64,000 nt of DNA from Psilocybe azurescens (lineage: Eukaryota > Basidiomycota > Agaricomycetes > Agaricales > Agrocybaceae). Below the pieces are notes generated by a model, which did no database searches, was not told where the DNA came from, and saw only the letters and a program-made list of their open reading frames with translations. Below are positions 13,336 to 25,905 of the stretch, piece by piece. The position numbers were made by a program, and so were the translations under genes. The stretch spans positions 124,001 to 188,000 of the forward strand of contig JAJIRX010000649.1 in assembly GCA_023853785.1 (NCBI GenBank), given 5' to 3'. Every line of letters starts with the position of its first letter. Position 1 is the first letter of the stretch.

Positions 13336-15193
13336 TCAAGAATGTCCAAATACTCGTTGAACCAGATACGGTGCTTCCAGATCTTTCAGCTCTTGATCTG
13401 TAAGTTTAACGTCCACCGCTCCTATATAAAAAGTTAGCACTGAGTGCCAGTGGGCGCTTAATATTTAAACTCAACTGACCAATAAGGTCTTTCAAATTGT
13501 CGAGCGAGGTTGAGCCGATGATGGGAGCTGTCACTCCTTCTTTAGAAATGACCCACGCTAGGGCAACTTGAGCCATGCTTATGTCTCTGGCCTTAGCAAT
13601 TCGCTCTACTCTGACAGTGGAGAATAGAAAGTCAGATAAGCACTAAATAAGAACGTGGTGCGTACGTGTCAACGATTTCTTTAGTCCCTGTATCGTTACT
13701 GTAACCATTGATTAAACTGCGAAAGAATATTGGTTAAGACGTTCTAGGCGTCGGTATGTCTGATGATATAGACTTGCCGGTCGACCTTTCCACGCCTAGT
13801 GTCAGATTTCTCTGAGAATGGCCTCGAAAGAAGACCTCTGGCCAGCGGAGACCAGGGTATGGATCCGACACCCAGATACTGTACACGGTGGAGGTTAGTT
13901 CACGAAGTCACTCGGAAAGTTGAAATGTCCTGAAGACTGGTCACTTTACCTTGAGAGTTGGGAACATCTCACGCTCTTCTTCTCTGTATACAAGATTGTA
14001 GTGATTTTGCATTGATATGAATGGTGTTAGCTTGTTTTGAATGGCATAATCTTCAATAAACTCGGAGTCAGCATCGAAGCCCACGTTAATCCGGGAAAAG
14101 GTTTACTCTGCATGGTGTGGACTTTGTGGAAGGTAAATCAACATAGTGTACGCGTGCCACAATAGAAGAAACTGACATTGCCAAGCCCAACACGACGACA
14201 TTCCAATGTATCTCACATATCCAGCCTTAATGACATCGTGGAGAGCTTGCATCTATATAAAAAAAAAGTCACGTCGTTAGAGTACGGCATTGATCCTATG
14301 CGCTATACTGCAAACCGTTTCGGAGATGGGTGTATCAGGATCAAAGCGGTGGCCTATCGATCGTAGAGTGGTAAGGTCAGTATGGCCGTGTAGAAAGGAA
14401 AAAAATTTTGTTGGGAAACATACATTGCAACACGTCCACATAATCAAGTTGTAGTCTTTTTAAGCTATGCTTCACTGATTCGAATATATGCTATACATGT
14501 AGAAGGAATGAAACTCGAATTTAGTCGCATCCAGCATGCGTGAGATTGTGAGAGTGGCATACTTTGCGGCTCAACCCGTGCTGATTGACATATCCTATCT
14601 GATCCGGGTTGGGCAACATTACAGAATCCATCTTTCTGGCGACTGTGTAGAAAACCTGACATCGCGGAGTAATATCGTTGATACCTTATGTACAAGAGTC
14701 TTCTGAAATGAAGAACGAACTTTAGTCATAACAACGATTTCATCGCGCGGGAGTTTGAGATCCTTGATAGCTTTGCCAAGCACAATTTCAGATTGTCCGT
14801 TTGAATAGACCTATTAAAAGACAAAACTTAGTGTGAGAGGGATCGATCGAGCATAGGAAATCAGTAAAGAATAGCAGACATTGGATGTATCGAACGTATT
14901 GATTCCTGCATCGTAACTTTCTCCCGAACAGCGTCAATAGTTCTGCATTAGACGTATATTTAAAACCCTCAAACTCACGCCATTTTGATATGTTTTATGG
15001 AGTCCTCCTCGGGAAGAACCCAGGTTTGCCACTGCGGAGACCCATAGGACATGCAGCCCAGGATAAGCTTGGATACCTTTATTCCGGAAGATCCGAGGCG
15101 CACTGAAACATTATAGCGTTTTATCAGCGCCGCGATGCAGAGGGAGCGACTGGAGCATATACCATAGGTCATGGTTTTCTTTCCTTCCGCCAT
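13336..15193 (-). CDS. Aldo/keto reductase
   Basis: NADPH-dependent carbonyl reductase of the AKR superfamily, about 345 residues over roughly ten short introns. The start at 15193 reads MAEGKKTMTY. The N-terminal block VRLGSSGIKVSKLILGCMSYG is followed by the catalytic Asp and Tyr in NTFDTSNVYSNGQSE (near 14880-14810). The catalytic Lys is in EIVVMTK (near 14730), and the catalytic His is in the exon beginning HRFDPDTPIS (near 14345). Downstream are KAGYVRYIGMSSCWAWQ, the Y..REEEREMFP block, IPWSPLARGLLSRP and the cofactor-binding GSTSLDNLKDL. It ends LVQRVFGHS with the stop at 13336-13338. No frame break was found. The sequence resembles fungal versiconal-reductase/YakC-type AKRs; the real substrate is unknown. 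It lies 293 bp downstream of the S9 peptidase on the same strand. Confidence 0.88.
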
Positions 15194-15486
15194 TCTTTGT
15201 CAATATCTACGACTGTAATGATAATGATAACAGGAGGAAGAGAAAAGATGAACATCATATCTCACGCTGACTCATTCTTTAATGCCATGAACATTTATTT
15301 GAGACATCTTCCAACTCTTCACACGACTCAAGTCACGATAAACATGACGCCTATGGGTCTCAGTCTCAATAACCGGCACGGCCTCCGTGGTGCCGATGGA
15401 AACCAAAAAGCCAAACGGTCAAGTGGTTCAATAACTTCAACGTTTACATACATATGGAGTGAGGCTTGTAGCGACGTTTACCATGT

Positions 15487-17733
15487 CTACTTCTTCAACT
15501 TCAGGATTCTCTCATAGAACCCCAACTCTCTCTCCAGGGCATCGCGCATATTGGCTTCTTGACGCCACCCATGTCCTTCTCCTGGGTATAACTTGTATTC
15601 GACTTCACCTCCACGACTCCGAATACTCTCATAAATTGCTTCCGCTTGCCCTTTCGGCACGACCATGTCAATCTCACCCTGTAAAATCTACGAGACATTG
15701 AAATAACTCGTCAATACTGCGCAATGGCCACGAACAAAGAGAATTTCCGCTCACCAACAGAGGCACAACAATTCTTTCGGCATGATAGATGGGGGATCGT
15801 TCCTTGAATAACTCCGGTGCTTCCTCAAGGGTGCCACCTATGAGATGATCGAGGTAACGAGATTCGAATTTATGGGTGAATTCAACGAGTTTTGCCATAT
15901 CTGATATACCGTAGAGTGATGTGGCTGCGGAAAACGTCGTGACATCCTTTGCAATAGACAAGGCGGCCAGCACAGTAAATCCTCCCGCGGAACCTCCACG
16001 AATGATCAGTCGTTTGGGATCGATAAGATTGTATGGGGCCGCAGCAAGAATTTGTGGCGCAAGGGTACAATCTTGAACGTCGACTATTCCCCACTTGCCA
16101 TTGAGTCTTTCAGTATAGCGACGACCAAAGCAAGAAGAGCCTCCATAATTAACGTCAAGCCTGGAAGAAAATAGGTCCTTAATCTGGATATCAACTATGA
16201 GATAGATTGAGTAATTAACATACCATGCCCATCCACGCGAAGTGAAGTACTGTGTCGGCCAGTGTAAGCCCTGTTCCGTAAGTCCCGTCGGACCTCCATG
16301 AACGTTTACAATACAAGGCGGTTTCTCGCCCTCGATATTGCTTCCGGAATAAGCTGGATTCCATGGAGGATAGTAAACGACATGAAGAGGCTCGTCGTTA
16401 GGAGGAAATTTCAATGTGAATGGCTGTGGTTCCGAGACGATGTCGGGAGATAACGGAGAGCCACCCACCTCAGGGAGAGCAGGTTTCGTCAACTGCAGGA
16501 ACTCAGATTTAAGCAACGATGAAATGGAGCATTGGATGACGGTTGTTTTCTCATTCGTCTTTTGCCCTGTGAAAGCGAGTTCTTTTCTCTTGGCCGATAC
16601 CACCCTTAGGTTTTCAATCACCACGAATGGGCTGGGGATCGGTTTGGGTTGAGTATCCTTTTCGAGGTCGAAAAGATATAGGACATCCCGGCCGTCTTTG
16701 GAGGCTTTGAACAAAGCGATTTCTCCCCTCTCCCCAAGGATTGCGTACGGAAAGAAATTTAGAACCCATAACGGGGGCCGAAATCCTCCTCTATAGATGT
16801 GGAAAACAAAGGCAATGTTGTATCTCGACTAAATTTCCATGGGTTTACGTAACCGGTTTCGTCCGAGGTAAAAATCAGTGTATCATTGTTTGCCCATGCA
16901 GGATACGATGCGCTGATACGCTTACGCTCCCCTGCCACCCGCTTGGAGTTCTTGATAGATAACGTCTTATCATCGCTGAAGACGACATCCGCCACATGGA
17001 GCTCGCCGCCCTCCCAAGGCATATCAGGGTGGAACCACTGAATCCACGCGAGTTTGTCGCCATCTGGGGAGAACTTGGCGAGAGCATAGAAATCAGCTCC
17101 GGAAATGAGTGGCTCTATTGTCTTCGTAGCAGAGTTTATCACAACGAGAGTCGTGACAACTTCAGAGGGTGTATCATTGGTGTGGTCCTCAAGAATAGAA
17201 ACCAAGAGTTCAGGGTGCGTGGGATGTTGTTCAAGACTGGCATACCGGTATGGTTTATTGTCTGCGGGATATCATATCAGCCTTTGTGTATGAGCGGTGG
17301 AGCAACAACGCGAAACGTTTTCACTTGGAGTGATAGGTTCAGGTTCTGACCCTTCCTTCACCTCTACACGGTAGACACGACCATCCACAAAATGGGAGAA
17401 ATATGCCACTCCATCGTGGACAATTGCCGGTGCACCGCCGTATTCATGCACACCAGTTCTCACATTCCACCCTGGCCCAACAATGTCGCGATTGGAGCTT
17501 GTGTGAACGAGCACATTCCTGCCTTTCTCAGAAGGCCTCGTCTCCAAGTGGTACACTTCCGATGTGACGCGATCTACGAAGATTTCTGCGATTGAGTTGG
17601 CCTAAGGCGTCGTTCAATCGCGTGAGTAAAAGGAGATCAAAAGGAGGAAATAGGAAGGACATACACCTTTGGTGATCCCCTCCGCCGTGATTGGAGAGTT
17701 CCATGTGCCGTAAGGCGCCTGTTGTATACTCAT
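15487..17733 (-). CDS. S9 (prolyl oligopeptidase family) peptidase
   Basis: Serine peptidase of the acylaminoacyl-peptidase/dipeptidyl-peptidase type, about 650 residues, with no signal peptide and probably cytosolic. The start at 17733 gives MSIQQAPYGTWNSPITAEG. The N-terminal beta-propeller part includes GWNVRTGVHEYGGAP and FSPDGDKLAWIQW. The C-terminal alpha/beta-hydrolase domain has IVNVHGGPTG (oxyanion region), LDVNYGGSS, and the nucleophile in IRGGSAGGFT (near 15985). The catalytic Asp is in QGEIDMVVPKGQA and the His in GEGHGWRQEA. The stop is at 15487-15489. The Asp segment is reached through a 67 bp intron at 15688-15754. A frame break lies at the G5 run 16773-16777 (C5 in coding sense), between EEDFG and LWVLNFFPYAIL; one extra base joins them. 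Catalytic residues are intact, so I treat it as a working gene. Confidence 0.87.
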
Positions 17734-20700
17734 TTCTCGGAGGGTAAAGGGTGATTGATAGCGATAGTGTGGTAGATGAGAAAGACACAGCTCCGACGTT
17801 CGTGGGCATGAATGCCGTGACCAAGCGGCTCATAGATTAGTCGGCTATTTGGTAGCACCCACCACCTTCCATATTAAGGTCTGCCAAGCTGAACAAACAT
17901 ACGCCGTTTCGGCAACGAGACCTTCTATTCTCATGCAGGAACCAAGTGTCTGTGAGGGACAAGGTATAGGGCTGTATAGGGTGCGTAGATGACTTAAAAA
18001 TAACCCATTCGGATCATTAGTTTCTCTTCAGGGTTCAGTTATTCATCTCAGCAACGGAGTCTTACTAGGATCAAAATATGACGGCAGGTTGGGAAGTCAG
18101 TTAATTTTAGATACAATAGCCAGCGACTCAAGGAACTGGAAGAGTCTATTTGCTCCAAATACAGCGGTGTTTATCTGTCTCGTCTATTCCATTCAATGGG
18201 CTCTCCACTGCGCATACCAAGATAGCGTATTCCACATGAGATATTTCTTTACCATATTTTTCAGTATCAGTGGTTGTATAGATAACGGGTGGTAATAGTA
18301 CACCGCTCAGAGTTCTGGCCCGCATTTTGCCAAGGGCTTCTCAGACAGAAAAGAGCCATCTCCTCCAACAAGTTCCGTTCAATTGCTTGGCCGTAGTTCC
18401 GAGAGAAAAACGTTGTTCAAGTCTGGCTTAGGAGTTTACAAGCATGGTAGTTCATCACAGTTCTGTTAACTATCTCGCTGACTTGTCAGGATTACTAAGT
18501 ATCCCAAGCTGAATGATTTAATTTATACATAGGCGACTGGCATAAGTACGCACAATTTTGTTTTCTAGCACAAGCAAAATTATCTGACTAGCATCTTGAT
18601 CAAAACCAATGGCGCCGTATTTCTGTATCTCCCGATTGATTGGTTCATCATATTCTACTTTATTCTCTTCACAAGTAGAAACTCATCAAGCAGGCTTCCT
18701 TTCTCATCAGGTCCGCATTAATGAGGGAAGTATTTACGCGGTGTAGCTGTAGCAGATGTTGTATACGCCTCGCTGCGATGGACAAGACATTTTCTAACAA
18801 CTTTCAGGTACCCAATTTTGCTCGTCTGTGTAATTCGCTATTTGGGTTTACCTTTTATTCTTCCTGGAGATCACTGCATTTATTCTTGAATTCAGGGTCC
18901 TTTGATGCTTCGGTGCTCTTTTTGTTTCTCAAAACTAGTTACCGAATATTCATCAGACGTGATGTCAATGACGGAACGGTCTGCGACATATTATTTGTCG
19001 TCCACTGCGAGGGTAGAGTTAGAGTGAGTCACCCATATATTCCAAAAACTAACAAAAAGTGCCCTGATTACTAGAGACCACGCTGCATATTCTGAGCTTA
19101 ATAATTAAATCATGAGTTTGGTGAGGTATAACTTTCACTGATCATGGACGCAATTGTCAAAAACAAGTTTTAACGAGGTTGCAGATATCGGACAGCATTG
19201 ATGTATCATGCTATGCTTTTCACTTCCTTTATCAGACAATACAAATACTTCAATTATCTCCAAATGATAGCTTTGAAAAGAAGGGTCCAATTGCTTTCCC
19301 TACCGAAAGGTTATCTTAACATGCAGATTGTCTATCCCTTCCATGCGGTGTCCCATTCCATGCTGCTTTATCTAATAAATCCAGTCATTCTCCGAGCCGA
19401 ATGTAAGCATTTTATCATGGACATATGTGCTTGGATCTTGTCTTTGTGCTCGAATGGAACCGACGTATCCTCGTTGAGCCTCTGGAAGTTGAACTTCTGT
19501 TGTGATGTTATAAAATCGTTGCTTTCGACTGCGTGTGTTTGTTCATTCAAATCTAATGCCTACACATTAGCAAGAGATTGCTGCATGGCTGGGGTTAGAG
19601 CGAGAAACCGTCTTCGTTAACCGTATTCGACGGAAAAGATGAGGGGTGAAAGCCCGATTAGTAAGTCCTCCGATAGGTTGTTACATGGAAGCGTTTTTGT
19701 CAGTTTTGACAGGCTGCTCATAATGTACATCATTCATGATTCTCTGATATAACCGGTCCGCTGCATGAGCTCTATTGCTCAACCACTCTGCGACCGAGCA
19801 ATGAAGTGGCTTTCTGGAGTCCGGACGCGTGATTTTCAGAAGATAGTCAGTATTGATTGGATATGTTTGGCCTCGCCGGGAGCCGATGTGAAGGAAAAAC
19901 TTCCACTCCATTACGTCTCCCACGCTGGAGTGCTTCCTCAGGTTGAAGAGTACCACAACAATGTCAACACTGCCATCCTACCGAATGCGAAAGCTACAAC
20001 GTACACCAAGCTTGCATTGTACGTCTTCCCATTCCAACGGGTCAGATTACCAACCGAATACTCCCGAGATAACAATATATGGTAGATAATCGATTTCAGC
20101 GCAATGTGAGTATGAACACTTCCTCAATCTTCTAACCGCTCATCCAAGGTGGACACGACCATATGCTCGATAAAAAAAAAACACCCCATTTCTGTGTATT
20201 CCACCGCATTCGGGCGTGGATAAAATATGCGTGCATTGCGGGATCGTCCATTCACTTCACGCCATATGTATGTATGTCTTCTTGTAAAAGCCTAAAACAT
20301 CATTACCGATTCAGTCATTGCTGGAGATCTGATTCAAGCGCGACTACAGCCTTGAAGCGGATGTTGTAACCTCGGTCCTCGGAGAGTCCGACCCGGGAAT
20401 ATACCCATTACAACGGATAGGACGAACCTCCATGCTGCATCGAAAAAGCAGTCTGGATTGTGAAGGTATACTTGATGTATTTTCCCTTCGATTACTGAAG
20501 TACGGAAGAAATAGGGGTTTCGACTGGTACTGTGAGACATCGCTCAGCGAATACCCGTGCGGGGCGACTCGCAGCAAAGAAGTTCGGATTTTTTTCTTCA
20601 AGAATCATTGCAAGAAGCCTCCCTGCGAACAGTCAGTTACAATTCGCGGCGGCACACAGAATCGAAGCTGCAATGCAGCCACACATACGGAACTCGCGCA

Positions 20701-21046
20701 AAGTGCCTCGATGTCCCATCGGCAGCACGCGAATCCTTCTACTTCGTAGACCCTAATTTTAGCTCCACCTGGCTTTAAAATCGGGTGAGTATAATTATGG
20801 AAATGGCATACTCATTTGGTTAACAGCCGAGATCTCTTTGCTATTTTGATTCTGATCTGACGTGAGATTATCAGAGTTATTCGTTGCAACACGCATTATG
20901 GCCAAGGACATGGCAATTGACTGGGTTCTCACAATCTGGGGCCTGGTCCATCATGATGTACTTAAAAGACGCTCACTACAACGACTGGATTCTCCAGGAG
21001 CCCATATCTTCCCTTTCTTCCGAAGTTCAAGTACCTCTCCGGCAAA
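17734..21046. other. Gene-poor stretch, 3.3 kb
   Basis: It contains the S9 promoter on the left and the TmpA promoter on the right. Between them are many short open frames, the longest being 19198-19620 (+), 18721-19074 (+), 19765-20085 (+) and 20432-20749 (+). None shows a family motif, and the AT-rich frames look random or relic. A decayed gene for a membrane protein at 18.6-19.1 kb is possible, since the frames are hydrophobic, but I could not support it. Confidence 0.4.
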
Positions 21047-22614
21047 ATGGATCTCGAGAAGCGCATCGACGTAGATGATAAGTCCAGTATGTCCCAGGTC
21101 TTTGACCCTCGTCAACAGATTCTTAATGGTGCCTCTTTTTCGCAGAACCCGTCACCGTCGCTGAGTCAGCGTCGTCTTCTGAGCCTAGTTTGCTCAAGCC
21201 AAAAGAATTCGACTTGAAGCCCAACCGTGACATTCTTCCTGAGAAGACCGGTACACGGGTGACACGCTATCTCAATTGTATGTCTAATTTGACGGCGCCT
21301 CTTTTGTACATCTTCTGACCTCTTCTTTTTCTTTCTTTCAGTCAACTTCTTTACGACATACCGGAAAATCTTCACGGTCATCTTTACGGCCAATCTTATC
21401 GCCTTCATTTGCTTCGTTGTCAAAGCGAAGGGGTACCTTTCTCTGCAGATGTTGCTGTCGCCTCTTCAGCCAATCTCATGGCCACGATTTTGTTCCGTCA
21501 AGAAAATTTCGTGAATCTCTGCTATGAGATCGCGGTCTGCGTCCCTCATTCCGTTCCGCTGTCAATCCGCCGCAGGCTAGCCAAGGTGTTCCATTATGGT
21601 GGCGCCCACAGTGGGAGTGGTACAGCGGCTGTCGTATGGTTCCTTCTATACACCGCCCTCATTACGAAGGAATACATCCACAAGCCCTCGAGCGACGCCC
21701 TCGCCAATCTCATTACTTGCTACATTCTCGTCACTATGTTCATCCTCATCCTCGGCTCTGCCGCGCCGCGCTTCCGGATTATGTTCCACGACTACTTCGA
21801 AGCCAGCCATCGCTTCGCCGGATGGACCGCTCTCGTCACCTTTTGGATTCACAACGGTCTCGCTGCCAATGTTCTTGCTAAAGAGCAGGGCATTCCATTG
21901 GGACTGTACTTCGTAAGGTCCCCCAACTTCTGGTTCTTCTGCGTCTCGACCTCCTGCTCCCTCTTGTCGTGGTCGCGACTCCGTCACCGCGATGTCTACC
22001 CTGAGATTCTTTCTGACCACGCTATCCGCCTGCATTTCAAATACAAAGCTATGCAGCCATTCTATGGTCTCAAGATCTCGGATAGGCCCTTATTGGAGTG
22101 GCACGCCTTTGCTACTATCCCTGATGAGGACGAGAACGGCAAGATCAACGGATTCTCCGTGGTCGTCTCGAACGCGGGTGATTGGACGAAGAAGACGATC
22201 ATGAACCCACCGAAGAAGCTCTGGGTCCGCGGCTATCCCCTGCACGGCCTTCTGTATACATCGAAACTCTTCAAGCGAATTGTGGTTGTTGCCACCGGGT
22301 CTGGAATAGGACCTTGCCTATCTCTCCTCTACGCTGGTGTAACTCCTCGTCGCGTGCTCTGGTCCACTCCTCATCCTGAAACGACTTACGGGCCCAAGAT
22401 TCTTAACGCTGTACTCAGAGCCGACCCGGACGCGATCGTATGGAACACGCGAACACTCGGAAGACCGGATATGGTGACTCTGACGTACCAGCTCGTCCTC
22501 GAGTCCAACGCAGAGGCTGTGTTCATCATTTCTAACCCCAAGGTGACAAGGAAAGTGGTGTATGGGATGGAGACCCGTGGTATTCCTGCATACGGTGCCA
22601 TTTTCGATTCATGA
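21047..22614 (+). CDS. TmpA-like integral membrane flavoprotein/oxidoreductase
   Basis: Homolog of Aspergillus TmpA and of the C-terminal part of TmpL, proteins linked to redox balance and conidiation signalling. It has about 480 residues. The start at 21047 reads MDLEKRIDVDDK. The second exon carries LLKPKEFDLKPNRDILPEK and the third begins FFTTYRKIFTVIFTANL. Around six hydrophobic segments follow (for example AAVVWFLLYTALI, ITCYILVTMFILILGSA, FAGWTALVTFWIHN). The soluble C-terminal half has the nucleotide-binding loop VVVATGSGIGPCLSLL near 22285 and ends AYGAIFDS. A frame break lies at the G4 run 21430-21433, between FVVKAKG and VPFSADVAVASS; one extra G repairs it. There is no adenylation domain upstream, so this is the stand-alone TmpA form, not the NRPS-like TmpL fusion. 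Confidence 0.83.
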
Positions 22615-24582
22615 TTTAATGATCATTGACGCCCTCCCTCTGCCAACTCTCGCATGCAAGTGGAGGCAAATGATGACCGCATGCGGTAGATGACCTACCC
22701 TTCTTAAATCCCTCCGCTTTCCTTTCTCATTGGCTTGCGTTCTTTTTATAAATAGATTTCTCCTCATCCCCCTCATCCTCCACCATCAACTGTAATCCGT
22801 TGTCTAACGTCTTTCAAGATATTTTTCTCTTTTCCACATATGTATGTATCAATACAAATTCAAAGGCTGTTCTTTCCTGAAATACTTGACTTCTCAATGG
22901 CGAGTGTGTTGCGAGTTGAATGAATGAATGATCCCACCTGCCACTGTGTGGCATTTCAATGAGTTCAGGGACGACCCCAGGTTCACTATTAATATATTTC
23001 GCAATAATGCTAATCCCATTTATCTCACTGTCTACCCTTTGGATTTAAGCTCGTGGTTAGTTATGGTGTCGTTAACGAACATGAAATAACGTCATAGATT
23101 GCCGACAAGCTCTACTCAATATGGTAGTGTCCTCCCTCTTTAAGGGTCGCTACAATGAATATGTACTGGAAGTACCATGTCATTCATACGCGATCAAATC
23201 CTCTCAAAGGACGATCATAGCTCTCACATGCGTTGTGCCATCTAATTTCCATGTTGCTGCGCGTCCGGATCATCAGTAGGTTTTCTGTCAGTCTTTACCG
23301 CCGCGCGGGCTGATCGACTAAAGATACTTACAGGTTCTGGTAACCGTGTAGATCGCTTTTTTATATCTAAGTCTGGACAGCGGAAGCTCGGAGAGCCTAG
23401 TGACCGTCTGGGGACACTTTCTGACATGGGCAGTCAGTTCGAATTCGATGTGAGAATTTGTTCTGATGTCTCTGAGTGTTAAAATTGTAACACTTATCAT
23501 TAGCGTTTTGTTTGAAGGTTGAAAGAAGCCTCTCGCTGATCAAGGGAAATGTGTAACCGTGGCAAACTGCCCACTTAAGCGTGCACATCCGCATTGATGG
23601 TGGTTGTTTCGTCGATAATGGGCATCCCGGGCCCGGGATACCTAGTTCTTGCACCTTCGTCACTCACCTGCACATGCTAGAGTTTTATATGCAGCTAAAT
23701 GTGGTTTGTCGACGGGGCAGATAATCCCATGAAAAACACACATTGCAGTCCGGAAAGACCTGGTATTATTTTTGCGAGGCCGCCGACGAGGAGCGGGGAT
23801 CTCTGAGAAGCTATTTCGTGGAAACTCATTCTTTGCATGGTGCTATAAAGGTGGTCGGTCTGACATTATCTCGCTTAACTGTGTTCTCCTGCGTGTTTAT
23901 ATTACTCTGTGCATGGTCCATGTGCAGCAGTCCTAGTCAACGGTATACTGTTGTATTTCGGTTAGCAGTATCTGCCGCCTGTGAGTTCACCAATTGTGGG
24001 CAGTGAACATAATTTCCCTTTCTTTCAATTAAAATGCTAGATCTTCGATGCGTATTACTAACGAGCCTTGTGGAGAATACTGTGAGCCTGTGAGCTGCCG
24101 AAGTTCTACTCTCCAATGAAGCACAGCGAAGCATCAGCTTATAATCGGATAAGACAGACTGCTTGCAACTACTCGCATTTATGTGTGAAGTACGCACCGA
24201 TTTTTATATTGTATGTGACTTTGGGATATTTCTCTTTTCTCAGGAAAAAACTCTTCGAGATATCGCTGCATGGTCTTAGTATGCGCATCCTCAAGTCTGC
24301 AACTACAGATTTATTGACTCGATCTGGAACTAACACCCATTCGCACATATCCGAGCACCTCATGTATATCTGATTCACTTTGCGAGAGCACAGTTATCTT
24401 ATCTGAGTTTAATTTTTACCGCGTGACAGATGCCGACACGAGGAGTCACGACACGTGCAGAGTGCGTTGTGGCTAATAGCAAAGGCCAAACAAAGCGATA
24501 CGCTCTCTTCTACTCAACCTCCACCATTTCTTTACCCCAATCTTATCCTTAATAACTCTCTCCACATAAACACACTCTAATC
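22615..24582. other. Intergenic, 2 kb, no recognised gene
   Basis: The left end should be the TmpA 3' UTR. Open frames at 23397-23663 (-), 23743-24006 (+) and 24116-24373 (+) have no recognisable domain. The 80 bp before 24583 are CT-rich, as is common just upstream of fungal start codons. Confidence 0.4.
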
Positions 24583-25658
24583 ATGGAATTTATAGTTTCT
24601 ACTTCAGAAAGCTTACTTAAAGAACCACAACAAGCCGACAGATGCACGAGGTGCAAAAACAAGTTCAACGAAGCGAGTTACTACAAGATGTGCTTACCCT
24701 GTAGGGAGAAAAACCGAATGATTGCTCAGCGGGCAAAGCAGAAGAAGAAAGAGAGGGATATTGCATTGCTCCGTGGTGAACTTTCCTCGGACGGCATCGT
24801 TGACGAGAATGCTCGCCACGGTGGCGTCGATGCTCATATGGTGGTGCCAAATACTGTCACCGCGATCACGTCGGGGACGAAAAGAAAGGCACCGAAGGCT
24901 CTGGATGAAATGGAGAGCGAAGAGCGTAGAACGGCGCTGGTCGCGATGAAGAATGGGCTGAAGCAGACTGTGAAGGGCAACAAACGCGTCGTTACACCCA
25001 TGCGGATCACCTCTGTGCGTCTTTTCTATTGGCAGGGTTTCAAATTCGCCGCTTACGATTTTGCAGACTGCTGGAGAAGGTGAAGAATATCAGACTGCCA
25101 CTGCGCTGTACGAGTCCCTCAAAAGAGAGTCGCGAAAGCCTCTGCCAACACGGACACCAGCAAATTTCTTCAGTTTCATGCCTTCCATGCGATTGTGGCC
25201 ATAGGGACCATCGACAACCAAAAACGCCTCGAGCTGGTAGCCAAAGATCTGCGAAAAATATGTCGTGTTCTTTTGAGTGCGTGTTCATGTTTTCAGTCTG
25301 CTTTTTGAGCGAAGTTGAACATCTTTTCTCCAGCCACCGCAATCCCACGAAATTGTACAACTTCGAAACTATGGGCCGCATCGCCACATATACATGCAGG
25401 TGTCTAGGCAACCTTGTAATTCCGGATGCTCCCCCTCCAGCGAGCAGCAAGGCGTCGAAGAAAGGCGCGCAAGGCGACCTCATCAAGCAAGCGAGACTGG
25501 CGCGCGCTGTGGAGGCTTCTGCTCTTACTGTACCACGTATATGCGGAGGCAAAGTCAAGATTACCATTGTCGACGATGGCCGCCATCCGACCAACATACC
25601 CGGTCAGCGTATCTCGATTTCGATTGAACATCCTGGCCCCTCTTCGAAGGCCCAGTAG
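24583..25658 (+). CDS. Putative zinc-binding basidiomycete protein of unknown function
   Basis: About 310 residues in three exons. The N-terminus has a CxxC...CxxC pair (RCTRCKNKFNEASYYKMC, then LPCREKN) followed by a highly basic helix (AQRAKQKKKERD), suggesting a nucleic-acid-binding protein. A basic linker with GTKRKAPK leads to exon 2 (TAGEGEEYQTATALYESLK, then KFLQFHAFHAIVAIG and RLELVAKDLRKICR). Exon 3 has MGRIATYTCRC and a conserved-looking tail (KITIVDDGRHP, IPGQRISISIEHP). Intron 1 runs from GTGCGT near 25016 to TTTGCAG at 25071. A frame break lies at the A4 run 25121-25124, after LYESLK; one extra A joins the halves. I know similar fungal hypotheticals but no function. The last 225 bp are duplicated downstream. 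Confidence 0.66.
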
Positions 25659-25679
25659 ATGTACTTCCCGCCTCCCGCC

Positions 25680-25905
25680 CGCCAGCGAGCAGCAAGACGT
25701 CGATGAAAGGCACGCAAAGAAGTCGACCTCCTTAGGCAAGCGAGAATGGCACGCGCCATGGGGGTTCTATTGCTACTGTACCACATATATGCGGAGACAA
25801 AGTCAGGATCGCGGTAACTGAAAATAAGCCGCCGTCCGAAAAACATACTTGGCCAGCATATCTCAATCTCAACCGGACATCCTGGCGTTTCTTCGAGCTC
25901 CAACA
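25680..25905 (+). pseudogene. Decayed tandem copy of the 3' end of the preceding gene
   Basis: This segment repeats 25436-25660 at a distance of about 243 bp, starting from the same CCAGCGAGCAGCAAG and ending near the CATCCTGG block, with many substitutions and a few small indels. It contains only the sequence of the final exon, without promoter or N-terminus, and the frame is lost. It is a non-functional partial duplication. Confidence 0.8.

Noticed and set aside
18560..19080. Possible pheromone-receptor or DUF6533-type membrane gene
   Set aside because: The frames are hydrophobic, but none of the diagnostic motifs seen in the real DUF6533 gene at 57955-59613 could be found.
19740..19830. 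Minus-strand sequence resembling the D-arm of a Ser/Leu tRNA (GCAGAGTGGTTGAGC)
   Set aside because: I could not pair an acceptor stem, anticodon arm and T-arm around it, so it is not supported as a tRNA.
21646..22035. Minus-strand open frame inside the TmpA-like gene
   Set aside because: Antisense of a well-supported coding region with clear membrane segments.
25040..25597. Minus-strand open frame of 185 codons
   Set aside because: It is the antisense shadow of the zinc-binding gene exons, including intron sequence, and has no domain.
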